Shown: positions 1-6,941 of the stretch, piece after piece
Numbering within the stretch: the first letter of the stretch is position 1
How the letters are laid out: every line of letters starts with the position of its first letter
NCBI GenBank assembly: GCA_003504855.1
Contig: DNZD01000252.1
Span: forward strand, 1-7,809
Source: Cytophagales bacterium
GTDB taxonomy: Bacteria > Bacteroidota > Bacteroidia > Cytophagales > Cyclobacteriaceae
Direction: 5' to 3'
DNA length: 7,809 nucleotides
Position numbers and translations under genes: made by a program
The notes under the pieces: generated by a model
Seen by the model: the letters and a program-made list of their open reading frames with translations, nothing else
The model's database searches: none
What the model was told of the DNA's origin: nothing

Positions 1-1795
1 CAATCATGCGGGTGTATAGACTCCACTCTTTCTCTGTGAATTTGTCTTTCAATAACGTGACTGCCTCAGGAACATCTTTACATAGGGACAATGCACAAAG
101 CCGGGGTTCCCTTGAAAATTTATCTCCCAAAAGGTGATCATAGTAAGGCAGGTGCTCAATCCGCTCGAATGCATGATGTGAGTACGTGAAGAACTCACCA
201 CCCCACACACCGCCATCATCACCCCAACCGGTACCATCCCAAATTACACCCAATACCGGGTCAGGACAGTTGAGCAGTTTATTCTCACCCAACACTGCAC
301 AAAAATGCGCGAGGTGATGCTGAACGGTGACCACACCGGCGCCAAAATTCCTTGCCAGTTTGCGGCCAGCAGCAGATGCAAAATAAGCCGGATGAAGATC
401 GACGATTACTTTTTCTGGTGATGCATTAAAGAGATGAAGCAAGTGATCCAATGTAGTATGGTAGCTGGCCTGGGTATGGTAATTCTCCAGGTCGCCGAGG
501 TATTGGCTAACATACACATTGCCCTGGCGAAGCAGGGAAAAAGAACTTTTCATTTCACCGCCCATGGCCAGTACTGTGTCGGTGCGACCAATCATGGGAT
601 GTGGCAGGAACGTGGGTGCATAACCCCGGGAGCGACGGATAACGATCCGTTGCCGCGCAATCGGTGAAAATTGAATTACGCTGTCATCCTGAGGCACAAC
701 AATGTTTCGATTGTTGGTTACAAAGAAGTCCGCTACCGGAGCCAGATTGGTCAGGGCGTCCTGATCCTGAAAATAAATCGGTGAGCCGCTCAGATTGCCA
801 CTGGTGGCCAAGATCGGCTTCTTCCATTTATCCATCAAAAGCGCCAACAATGGGGTGTATGGTAACATAACCCCAATCTTATTGAGTCCCGGGGATATTT
901 GCCGACGGCAAACGGCTGCCCGGTGATGTTCCTTCCATTTCAATAAAACGATAGGCGCTTCAATGGAACACAGGGCTTCCTCCTCTTCGCGTGAAACATG
1001 GGCATCTTCGCGAATGCGTTCAATGGATGGATAGAGTACGGCAAATGGTTTAGCCGGCCGGTGCTTTCTTTCTCGAAGGAGCTTAATGGCATCTTCATTG
1101 CTTGCATCGGCAAGTAACAAGTATCCGCCTATGCCTTTGAGGCAGACTATCTTTCCATGTTCCAGTCCGGTACAGGTTAACGCAATAACAACGTCCTGGC
1201 TTTTTGAAATCAGTTTGCCTTCATTGTTAAGGAGCGCAAGTTCAATTCCACAAGCCGGACATGAATTGGTTTGTGAAAAGTAGCGGCGATTTTCCGGGTG
1301 ATTGTATTCATCCTGACAGGGAGCGCATTGTTCAAATGGCCGCATGGTGGTGTATTCCCTGTCATACGGAAGCTGTTGGATGATCGAGTAACGCGGGCCA
1401 CAATCAGTGCAGGTTGTAAATGCATAGTTGTGTCTGCGGTTAAGCGGGTCAAGAATTTCCTGCCTGCAGGCATCACATAAACCCAGGTCGGGTGTCAATA
1501 ACAGGTTTGGGCTGGTATCCGATGTGCTTTCAACTATTTGAAAGTCGGGGTAGTCCGCATCCTGCACCTCCTCAAAAGAGTGCCTCATGATACGGGCATT
1601 GGCGGGAGGATGAACGGTCGCTTCGTGGTAAAACTTGCGGATGTTTCCTTCCGGACCGGTCAGGGCAATATGAACACCATCGGTGCCATTACTCACCCAG
1701 CCTCTGACATTTAACTTTTTAGCCAGCCGGTATGCGAATGGTCTGAAGCCCACACCTTGTACCTGGCCTTCGATATGAAGATGGAAGGAAGCCAT
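1..1795 (-). CDS. hypF: Carbamoyltransferase HypF, [NiFe]-hydrogenase maturation (C-terminus cut off by window edge)
   Basis: HypF turns carbamoyl phosphate into a carbamoyl group and passes it to the HypE C-terminal Cys, the first step in making the cyanide ligands of the active-site iron. I translated the minus strand from the ATG at 1795-1793 and it stays open for 598 codons to the edge. Domains seen: acylphosphatase-like (residues 1-90, VQGVGFRPF at 12-20); a double zinc finger with CxxC pairs at 107/110, 129/132, 157/160 and 179/182, spaced X18, X24, X18 as usual in the family; a YrdC-like domain (about 200-390, with RPAKPFAV, SGNLSG, DDSV, RRSRGYAP); and a Kae1/TobZ-like domain (MGGEMKSSF at 411, VQHHLAH at 491, WDGTGWGDDG at 519). 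Family members are about 750-780 residues, so roughly 150-170 are missing off the left side. The start lies 4 bases after the hypB stop. Two small departures from the usual motifs are SQYLGDL (commonly SQHIGDL) and DLHPAY (commonly DLHPDY). Identification is secure. Confidence 0.96.
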   Translation of the reverse strand, partial: MASFHLHIEGQVQGVGFRPFAYRLAKKLNVRGWVSNGTDGVHIALTGPEGNIRKFYHEATVHPPANARIMRHSFEEVQDADYPDFQIVESTSDTSPNLLLTPDLGLCDACRQEILDPLNRRHNYAFTTCTDCGPRYSIIQQLPYDREYTTMRPFEQCAPCQDEYNHPENRRYFSQTNSCPACGIELALLNNEGKLISKSQDVVIALTCTGLEHGKIVCLKGIGGYLLLADASNEDAIKLLRERKHRPAKPFAVLYPSIERIREDAHVSREEEEALCSIEAPIVLLKWKEHHRAAVCRRQISPGLNKIGVMLPYTPLLALLMDKWKKPILATSGNLSGSPIYFQDQDALTNLAPVADFFVTNNRNIVVPQDDSVIQFSPIARQRIVIRRSRGYAPTFLPHPMIGRTDTVLAMGGEMKSSFSLLRQGNVYVSQYLGDLENYHTQASYHTTLDHLLHLFNASPEKVIVDLHPAYFASAAGRKLARNFGAGVVTVQHHLAHFCAVLGENKLLNCPDPVLGVIWDGTGWGDDGGVWGGEFFTYSHHAFERIEHLPYYDHLLGDKFSREPRLCALSLCKDVPEAVTLLKDKFTEKEWSLYTRMI

Positions 1796-1799
1796 GACG

Positions 1800-2591
1800 T
1801 CATTTCAAGACGGCCGGTTCATGCACCCGGCTTTTTAGCCAATGATACCAGTCTTCAAGTCCCTGACCCCGCGTAGCGGATAGTTCAATAAATTCCAGTT
1901 TTGGATTTACCTGACGGGCATAAGTCTTGGCCAACTCGCAATCAAAATTTACATAAGGAAGGAGGTCGATCTTATTAATTATACACAGGTCACTGGATTG
2001 AAACATGTCCGGGTATTTCAGTGGCTTGTCATCTCCCTCGGTAACAGAAATGATAACAACCCGGGATTGCTCACCCAGGTCAAACATGGCCGGACACACC
2101 AGGTTACCAATGTTCTCAATGATGACAACCGAATTATTCTCTGGTCCTAACTTTTGGATTGCATTTTCAATCATGTCCGCATCCAGGTGACAGCCTTTGC
2201 CCGTATTGATTTGTACTACGGGTGCGCCTGTGGCGGCAATACGATCCGCGTCATTGGTTGTTTGCTGATCACCTTCGATAACCGAAAATGTCAGATCACC
2301 ATTGAGATCCGATAATGTTCGCTCCAGTAATGAAGTCTTACCTGAACCGGGGCTGCTAACCAGGTTAAGGGCCAGGATATCCTTGGCCATAAAATAGCCC
2401 CTGTTCCGCTCCGCCTTAAGGTTGTTTTTGAGCAGAATATCCTGCTCCAGATCAAGCTGAATTCGCCTGGGTGGCTCCGCTGCGGTGGGCAGTTTTGTTA
2501 ACTGAAGTCCCTGTAAATCAAGGGTTTTGGCTGCTTCTACTTTTCTGATAAGAACAGACGATTCGTGATCACATCCACAGGTGGCACACAT
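1800..2591 (-). CDS. hypB: GTPase HypB, nickel insertion for [NiFe]-hydrogenase
   Basis: HypB is the cytoplasmic GTPase that works with HypA to load nickel into the hydrogenase large-subunit precursor. The 263-residue product begins MCATCGC, the N-terminal high-affinity nickel motif (Cys 2, 5, 7). The SIMIBI-class G domain follows: P-loop SPGSGKTS at 80-87, GDQQTTNDADRI at 108-118, ENIGNLVCP at 159-167, and NKID at 206-209. Cys134-His135 and Cys166 match the metal site at the dimer interface of the G domain. The linker between the Cys motif and the G domain has no His-rich stretch, so this is not the nickel-storage form of HypB found in rhizobia. The gene sits 10 bases after hypA and 4 bases before hypF, which implies one transcript. 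The start is fixed by the N-terminal MCxxCGC motif; no clear Shine-Dalgarno sequence precedes it. Confidence 0.97.
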   Translation of the reverse strand: MCATCGCDHESSVLIRKVEAAKTLDLQGLQLTKLPTAAEPPRRIQLDLEQDILLKNNLKAERNRGYFMAKDILALNLVSSPGSGKTSLLERTLSDLNGDLTFSVIEGDQQTTNDADRIAATGAPVVQINTGKGCHLDADMIENAIQKLGPENNSVVIIENIGNLVCPAMFDLGEQSRVVIISVTEGDDKPLKYPDMFQSSDLCIINKIDLLPYVNFDCELAKTYARQVNPKLEFIELSATRGQGLEDWYHWLKSRVHEPAVLK

Positions 2592-2601
2592 AACGATAGC
2601 T

Positions 2602-2943
2602 TTAGTTCAGCGTAATTGACTTGATCTGCAATTCCTTGCCCTGAATCACCTGTATGAGGTGATCGCCACAGGCGGGGCAAGGGTCAAATAGTTCTTTGAT
2701 TTCAAATTCTGCATCGCAGTTGCTGCATTTGGCTTTGCCTGGCATTCGGATAATATTCCTTTGGGCTTGTTGAAGGACGGTGTTCTTTACGCCAGCCTCC
2801 CAGGAAAATTCCAGTGCGTGATCGTCCACACCAGCCAGCGCACCAATCACCAGATCAATGCTCTCCACCGATGTTGCATGGTGTTCCTTCACCTTTTCGG
2901 TGGCGGTATCCACAATGCTCATGACAATTGACAACTCGTGCAT
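2602..2943 (-). CDS. hypA: Nickel metallochaperone HypA
   Basis: HypA binds nickel and hands it, with HypB, to the hydrogenase large subunit. The 113-residue protein has the family length. It starts with MHE, in which His2 and the N-terminus form the nickel site. It carries one structural zinc site made of two CxxC pairs, Cys73/76 and Cys89/92. The conserved N-terminal region MHELSIVMSIVD fixes the start codon at 2943. The gene lies 4 bases downstream of the His-rich small-protein gene and 10 bases upstream of hypB. Some organisms use HypA for urease as well; no urease gene is seen here, so a hydrogenase role is the natural reading. Confidence 0.97.
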   Translation of the reverse strand: MHELSIVMSIVDTATEKVKEHHATSVESIDLVIGALAGVDDHALEFSWEAGVKNTVLQQAQRNIIRMPGKAKCSNCDAEFEIKELFDPCPACGDHLIQVIQGKELQIKSITLN

Positions 2944-2947
2944 GCGA

Positions 2948-3154
2948 TTACTTGCCTGCGTTTCGGCGGGCGCGTTTTACTTTCCACACAATGAACAGGG
3001 CTGCCACAGAAATGGTAAGCAATACAGGTAGGGCGTGTTCCGGATTTCCGAGGTAATGACCGGGGCTGAGTGGATTTTCGTGTCCATGTCCGGGATGAGC
3101 AAAAGATGCGGCTGGACCCGCTACGATGGCGATGATTGCAAGTAGTCGTTTCAT
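2948..3154 (-). CDS. Small His-rich exported or membrane-anchored protein, first gene of the hyp operon
   Basis: I do not recognise a named family for this 68-residue protein. It has a classic signal peptide (residues 1-19, MKRLL start, hydrophobic core, cleavage expected after SFA). Next comes a short periplasmic segment rich in His (HPGHGHE at 20-26, then GHYLGNPEHAL at about 32-42). One hydrophobic segment follows (about 43-58), and the tail is basic (KVKRARRNAGK). The mature protein would therefore be a tiny single-span membrane protein with five or so His facing the periplasm. Its position, 4 bases before hypA and first behind a candidate promoter, suggests a metal-related (nickel) role in hydrogenase maturation. 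The His-led N-terminus after the signal and the GHYLGNPEHAL stretch recall the first part of HupE/UreJ nickel permeases, but only about one of their several membrane segments is present. The gene is likely real on signal-peptide architecture and operon fit; its function is inferred. Confidence 0.8.
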   Translation of the reverse strand: MKRLLAIIAIVAGPAASFAHPGHGHENPLSPGHYLGNPEHALPVLLTISVAALFIVWKVKRARRNAGK

Positions 3155-3169
3155 AGGGTTTGGGATTTA

Positions 3170-3200
3170 AAAACGTACCCTAAGCTATTTCTTCATCAAG
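3170..3200 (-). promoter_or_regulatory. Candidate Bacteroidota-type promoter for the small-protein-hypA-hypB-hypF operon
   Basis: Read on the minus strand, CTTG (3200-3197) is followed after exactly 19 bases by TACGTTTT (3177-3170). The Bacteroidota consensus is TTTG, 19-21 bases, TAnnTTTG, so each box differs by one base. Transcription would start around 3163-3165, giving a leader of roughly 10 bases before the ATG at 3154. The match is suggestive but the consensus is short. Confidence 0.45.
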
Positions 3201-3208
3201 CTGGTTTG

Positions 3209-3224
3209 TATGACATAAATCATA
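3209..3224. promoter_or_regulatory. CRP/FNR-spaced palindrome TATGA-N6-TCATA
   Basis: A perfect 5-bp inverted repeat, TATGA and TCATA, is separated by six bases (CATAAA). This is the half-site length and spacing of CRP/FNR-family operators (TGTGA-N6-TCACA), with one change per half. It lies just upstream of the candidate hyp promoter, centred about 52 bases before the predicted start. An oxygen- or redox-responsive regulator of the CRP/FNR family would fit a hydrogenase locus, but this is inference from a short motif. Confidence 0.3.
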
Positions 3225-3291
3225 GCCATTGCTGAATAATCTCATGTGAATGAGGGGTGGTTGTCAGTAAGATTTGTTAACAGGATTTTCT

Positions 3292-3304
3292 TCGGGAAAC
3301 CCGA
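3292..3304. repeat. Perfect inverted repeat TCGGG-AAA-CCCGA
   Basis: A 5-bp perfect inverted repeat with a three-base centre lies 46 bases before the small-subunit start. It could be an operator half-site pair or a small hairpin in the leader. A repeat of this size is expected by chance about once in such a region, so its function is open. Confidence 0.3.
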
Positions 3305-3313
3305 CTCAAGCAG

Positions 3314-3330
3314 TTTAGAACTTATCTAAA
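3314..3330. repeat. Perfect inverted repeat TTTAGA-ACTTA-TCTAAA
   Basis: A 6-bp perfect inverted repeat with a five-base spacer ends 20 bases before the hydrogenase small-subunit start. Its symmetry and position suit a repressor or activator site overlapping the hydrogenase promoter, or a weak AT-rich hairpin in the leader. No known binding consensus is recognised. Confidence 0.35.
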
Positions 3331-3350
3331 TAAACCTCAACCAAGAAGAT

Positions 3351-4496
3351 ATGCTAACTGAATTATCCACCTCAGAGCCCTCGACCAAGCGGAAAACGTA
3401 CTACGAAGAGCTGATCGAAAAAGGCTACTCGCGCAGAGACTTTATGAAGTTCTGCACGCTCATGACCGCCTACATGGGGCTGCAGTCAACGGCCGTCGCC
3501 CAGGTAGCCGACGCCTTGAAGGCCACACCGCGCGTACCGGTGATCTGGCTGCACTTCCAGGAGTGTACCTGCTGCAGCGAATCTTTCATCCGCTCGTCGC
3601 ACCCGATCGTTGCCGACATCATCCTCGACAAGATCTCGCTCGACTACACGGAAACACTGATGGCGGCCGCTGGTCACCAGGCAGAAGAGGCCATGCACAA
3701 GACTATGGAAGAGTACAAAGGCAAGTATGTGCTTTGTGTAGAAGGTTCAGTACCTGCTGGCGCAGACGGTGTGTACTGCATGATTGGTGGAAAATCCTCT
3801 ATGGATATCCTCCATGAAGCTGCTGAAAATGCCATGGCGGTTGTTTGCTGGGGTAGTTGCGCCAGCAATGGTTGTGTGCAGTCAGCTAAACCAAATCCCA
3901 CACAAGCCACTCCGATTCATAAAATCATCAAGAACAAGCAAATCATAAAAGTGCCTGGCTGTCCTCCCATTGGCGAGGTGATGGCTGGAGTATTGGTTCA
4001 CCTGATCACCTTCGGTACTGTACCGGCACTGGATGGTGTTGGACGTCCGAAAGCATTCTACTCAAAACGCGTTCACGACAGCTGCTATCGCCGCCCATAT
4101 TACGATGCTGGTATGTTTGTTGAAACCTTTGACGATGAAAACGCCAAACGCGGCTATTGCCTCTACAAAGTGGGATGCAAGGGCCCAAGCACGTACAATG
4201 CGTGCGGTGTGATGCGTTGGAACAATGGCACAAGCTATCCCATCCAATCCGGTCATGGGTGCTTTGGTTGCAGCGAAGAAAGCTTCTGGGACAATGGTCC
4301 CATTTACGAGCGCATGGTCAATGCCGGAGGCTTCGGTATCGAAGAAAATGCAGATAAGGTGGGTTTAACTGCACTTGGCATCACCGCTGCTGGTATTGCT
4401 GCGCACGCCGTGGCCACCAACCTCAGAAAGCATAAGATGGTTGAAGACCTGATCACAGAAGGAAAACAGTCAGAAAAAGAACTCAACAAAGACTAA
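3351..4496 (+). CDS. hyaA: [NiFe]-hydrogenase small subunit, O2-tolerant (group 1d) type, Tat-exported and membrane-anchored
   Basis: This 381-residue subunit carries three iron-sulfur clusters that lead electrons from the active site to cytochrome b. The N-terminus is a Tat signal (SRRDFMKF at 27-34) with cleavage expected after ADA (residue 55), as in E. coli HyaA. With that cut, all ligands match E. coli Hyd-1 at a fixed offset of 55. Proximal cluster: Cys 72, 74, 75, 170, 175, 204, plus Glu131. Distal: His242, Cys 245, 270, 276. Medial: Cys 285, 304, 307, with Pro297. The two extra cysteines (74, 175) mark the [4Fe-3S] cluster of O2-tolerant enzymes. A hydrophobic helix near the C-terminus (about 337-356) anchors the protein on the periplasmic face. 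One oddity is Asn173 in CASNGC, where E. coli has Trp. The first ~350 bp are GC-richer than the rest. No later Met precedes the Arg pair, so the start is firm. The large-subunit gene follows after 6 bases. The equivalent hoxK/hupS names could also be used. Confidence 0.97.
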   Translation: MLTELSTSEPSTKRKTYYEELIEKGYSRRDFMKFCTLMTAYMGLQSTAVAQVADALKATPRVPVIWLHFQECTCCSESFIRSSHPIVADIILDKISLDYTETLMAAAGHQAEEAMHKTMEEYKGKYVLCVEGSVPAGADGVYCMIGGKSSMDILHEAAENAMAVVCWGSCASNGCVQSAKPNPTQATPIHKIIKNKQIIKVPGCPPIGEVMAGVLVHLITFGTVPALDGVGRPKAFYSKRVHDSCYRRPYYDAGMFVETFDDENAKRGYCLYKVGCKGPSTYNACGVMRWNNGTSYPIQSGHGCFGCSEESFWDNGPIYERMVNAGGFGIEENADKVGLTALGITAAGIAAHAVATNLRKHKMVEDLITEGKQSEKELNKD

Positions 4497-4502
4497 CACA
4501 CT

Positions 4503-6218
4503 ATGACACGCATTGTAGTTGATCCCATTACCCGCATCGAAGGGCACCTGCGGATCGAAGCAGAAATAAAAGACGGAAAGATTTCCGAAGCATACAGTTC
4601 AGGCACCATGGTGCGCCTCATTGAAGAAATTCTTCGTGGCCGCGATCCGCGTGATGCATGGGCGTTTGTGGGCCGCGTTTGTGGGGTTTGCACTACCGTG
4701 CACTCCATGGCTTCTATCCGCGCGGTTGAAGACGCATTGAACATTACTGTTCCCCCGAATGCGGAGCTCGTTCGCAACCTGATGTTCTGTGCGCAGAACA
4801 TTCATGACCACGTAGTCCATTTCTATCACCTGCACGCCCTTGACTGGGTAGACGTGGTGAGCGCACTGAAAGCCGACCCCAAGAAAACGTCTGAAATTGC
4901 CCAAAGCATTTCACATTGGCCCAAGAGTTCACCCGGCTATTTCTCCGACCTGCAAAAGCGACTGACGAAGTTTGTTGAAAGTGGTCAACTTGGAATTTTT
5001 GCAAACGGATATTGGGGCCATCCTGCTTATAAACTGCCTCCCGAAATAAATCTCATTGGTGTCGCCCACTACCTGGAAGCCCTTGAATGGCAAAAGGAAA
5101 TTGTAAAGGTGCACACCATATTCGGCGGGAAGAACCCGCACCCCAACTTCCTCGTGGGCGGCATGGCTTGCTCCATCAGCCTGGACGATGCCAGTGGTAT
5201 CAATGCCGAGCGCCTCGCCTATGTACAACAGTTACTTAAGCAGGCAAAAGATTTTGTTGAGCAGGTTTATATTCCTGATCTGCTGGCTATCGCACCTTAC
5301 TATCTCGATTGGGGTGCCATTGGTGGTGGTCTCGGAAACTATCTCGTGTATGGAGATCTCTCCACATCTAGCTATCGGGACGTTGCCAACTACAAGTTCC
5401 CGGCTGGTGCCATTCTCAACAAGGACCTGAGCCACATTCATGAAGTAGATCTTCGCAATGATGCAGAGATTCAGGAATTCATTCCACACAGCTGGTATTC
5501 ATATGCCGGAGGTGATGGCGTTGGTTTGCACCCCTGGAAAGGCGAAACCAAGTTGAATTACACCGGACCTAAACCGCCCTTTGATCACCTGGACATCAAT
5601 CAGAAATATAGCTACCTCAAAACTCCTAGATGGAAAGGTAATGCCATGGAAGTTGGTCCGCTGGCGCGGGTGTTGGTAGGCTATGCAAGCGGAAGGCCTG
5701 ACTTCAAAGAAGTTGTTGACAGCACACTGGCCAAGTTGAATGTTCCTGCTACTGCGCTCTTCTCAACGCTGGGAAGAACAGCTGCACGTGGTCTGGAGTC
5801 AATCCTCGTTGCACAATGGGCACTTGAATTCTACGATCAACTGATCACCAACATTAAGAATGGTGACACGCGGATGGCAAATATGGAAAAATTCAAACCA
5901 GAAAGCTGGCCCGCTGCTGCTAAAGGCGTTGGTCATACTGAAGCACCCCGTGGTGCACTGGCACACTGGATTGATATCGAAGATCGCAAGATCAAGAACT
6001 ATCAATTAGTGGTGCCTTCAACCTGGAATGCATCACCACGTGATCTGGAAGGCAAGTCCTCTGCCTATGAAGCTGCCCTCAAGGACACCCCGATTGCAGA
6101 CGAAAACAAGCCGGTTGAAATCCTGCGTACCATTCACAGCTTCGACCCTTGTCTGGCCTGCGCCGTTCACCTGTATGATGAAGAAGGCAAGCATGTAAGT
6201 AAGGTTAAAGTACTCTAA
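4503..6218 (+). CDS. hyaB: [NiFe]-hydrogenase large (catalytic) subunit
   Basis: This subunit holds the Ni-Fe(CN)2CO centre that splits H2. The 571-residue protein opens with the family signature VVDPITRIEGH (Glu13 near the active site). The four metal-binding cysteines are in RVCGVC (Cys60, Cys63) and DPCLACAVH (Cys550, Cys553). Other conserved residues seen are Asp102 in IHDH, GGKNPHPN, RWKGNAMEVGPLAR, and EAPRGAL at 480-486, whose Arg483 corresponds to the catalytic E. coli Hyd-1 Arg509. The C-terminal 15 residues after His556 (LYDEEGKHVSKVKVL) form the tail that the maturation protease removes once nickel is in place. The protein has no signal of its own and is carried out by the Tat signal of the small subunit. 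It lies 6 bases after the small subunit and 12 bases before the cytochrome b gene. All expected residues are intact, so the enzyme should be active. Confidence 0.98.
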   Translation: MTRIVVDPITRIEGHLRIEAEIKDGKISEAYSSGTMVRLIEEILRGRDPRDAWAFVGRVCGVCTTVHSMASIRAVEDALNITVPPNAELVRNLMFCAQNIHDHVVHFYHLHALDWVDVVSALKADPKKTSEIAQSISHWPKSSPGYFSDLQKRLTKFVESGQLGIFANGYWGHPAYKLPPEINLIGVAHYLEALEWQKEIVKVHTIFGGKNPHPNFLVGGMACSISLDDASGINAERLAYVQQLLKQAKDFVEQVYIPDLLAIAPYYLDWGAIGGGLGNYLVYGDLSTSSYRDVANYKFPAGAILNKDLSHIHEVDLRNDAEIQEFIPHSWYSYAGGDGVGLHPWKGETKLNYTGPKPPFDHLDINQKYSYLKTPRWKGNAMEVGPLARVLVGYASGRPDFKEVVDSTLAKLNVPATALFSTLGRTAARGLESILVAQWALEFYDQLITNIKNGDTRMANMEKFKPESWPAAAKGVGHTEAPRGALAHWIDIEDRKIKNYQLVVPSTWNASPRDLEGKSSAYEAALKDTPIADENKPVEILRTIHSFDPCLACAVHLYDEEGKHVSKVKVL

Positions 6219-6230
6219 CCCGACACGACC

Positions 6231-6941
6231 ATGAATTCAGCTACTATTTCCAAACCGATACGGTTGCGCCGGGTGTTTGTCTGGCAACTTCCGGTTCGGT
6301 ACTATCACTGGATCAATGCGGCGTGCATTCTCGTGTTGATTGCCACCGGACTGATTATCGGCAATCCGCCAGCCATCATGACCGGCCAGGAAGCCTATTC
6401 CAACTTCTGGTTTGGCACGACCCGATTCATCCACTTTGTGGCCTCTTATATTTTCCTGTTCAACTTTCTGTTCAGGATTTATTGGGGCTTTGTTGGTAAC
6501 CGCTATGCCAGCTGGAAGAATTTCATTCCCACGAACGCGAAGTATTTCAAAGACATGTGGTTAATCCTGAAGTCAGATATCTTCATGACCCGGGGATATA
6601 GCATACATACGATTGGCCATAACCGCCTCGCCGGGTTCATCTATTTCCTGACATTTATCGCATTTGGGGTGCAGTGCCTTACCGGCTTTGGTCTTTACTC
6701 TGCCATGAGTGACTGGTGGTTGCCCAATTTGTTCTCGTGGGTACCGGCTGCTTTTGGCGGTGACTTTATGATGCGCACTATCCATCACTGGTCGATGTGG
6801 TTCTTCATCCTGTTCTCTGTTGTGCATGTTTATCTCGTCTTCTATCACGACTACGTAGAAGGACGCGGTGAGATATCATCGATGGGAGGTGGATGGAAAT
6901 TTATTGAAGAGGATACATTCGAAGAAAATAAGAAAGCATAA
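6231..6941 (+). CDS. hyaC: Ni/Fe-hydrogenase b-type cytochrome subunit
   Basis: This di-haem integral membrane protein takes electrons from the hydrogenase distal cluster and reduces membrane quinone. The 236-residue product has the family length and four hydrophobic segments, at about 27-44, 64-87, 132-156 and 184-206. Candidate haem-ligand His are His26 (YYHWINA), His68 (FIHF), His185/His186 (RTIHHWSMWFF) and His199 (VVHVYLVFYHDY). His130 (GHNRLAG) and His206 are also in conserved positions. The C-terminal segment YVEGRGEISSMGGGWKF is typical of the HyaC/HoxZ family. Its stop codon directly abuts the start of the protease gene, so the two are probably translationally coupled. Its presence supports a respiratory uptake role rather than a soluble or H2-evolving one. 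Confidence 0.96.
   Translation: MNSATISKPIRLRRVFVWQLPVRYYHWINAACILVLIATGLIIGNPPAIMTGQEAYSNFWFGTTRFIHFVASYIFLFNFLFRIYWGFVGNRYASWKNFIPTNAKYFKDMWLILKSDIFMTRGYSIHTIGHNRLAGFIYFLTFIAFGVQCLTGFGLYSAMSDWWLPNLFSWVPAAFGGDFMMRTIHHWSMWFFILFSVVHVYLVFYHDYVEGRGEISSMGGGWKFIEEDTFEENKKA

Larger units (their letters stand above)
3155..3350. promoter_or_regulatory. Divergent intergenic control region between the hyp and hydrogenase operons
   Basis: This 196-bp stretch separates the two divergent start codons and must hold the promoters of both operons unless distant promoters are used. It is AT-richer than the flanking genes. It carries a candidate minus-strand promoter and three perfect inverted repeats, each listed separately. 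I found no convincing plus-strand match to the Bacteroidota -33/-7 consensus and no sigma-54 GG-N10-GC element. The plus-strand start (CCAAGAAGATATG) has at best a weak ribosome-binding sequence, as is usual in Bacteroidota. Confidence 0.8.

Noticed and set aside
434..870. Plus-strand open frames (434-667, 664-870) inside the hypF region.
   Set aside because: They are antisense to hypF, have no recognisable domains, and overlap well-conserved YrdC-like and Kae1-like coding sequence.
1210..1480. Open frames on both strands inside hypF (1210-1476 minus, 1298-1480 plus).
   Set aside because: Both are out of frame with the zinc-finger region of hypF, whose cysteine spacing is perfect, so they are chance frames.
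1..1795. Possible frameshift or decay of hypF, because only short complete open frames appear here.
   Set aside because: Direct translation of the minus strand from the ATG at 1795 gives 598 uninterrupted codons with all domain motifs in order. The frame simply lacks its stop because it runs off the window.
3155..3350. Sigma-54 promoter for the hydrogenase operon, as in some Proteobacteria.
   Set aside because: I found no GG-N10-GC element with flanking consensus on the plus strand of the intergenic region.
4493..5489. Several minus-strand open frames of 85-102 residues opposite the large-subunit gene.
   Set aside because: They lie wholly within a strongly conserved gene on the other strand and show no domain or operon logic.
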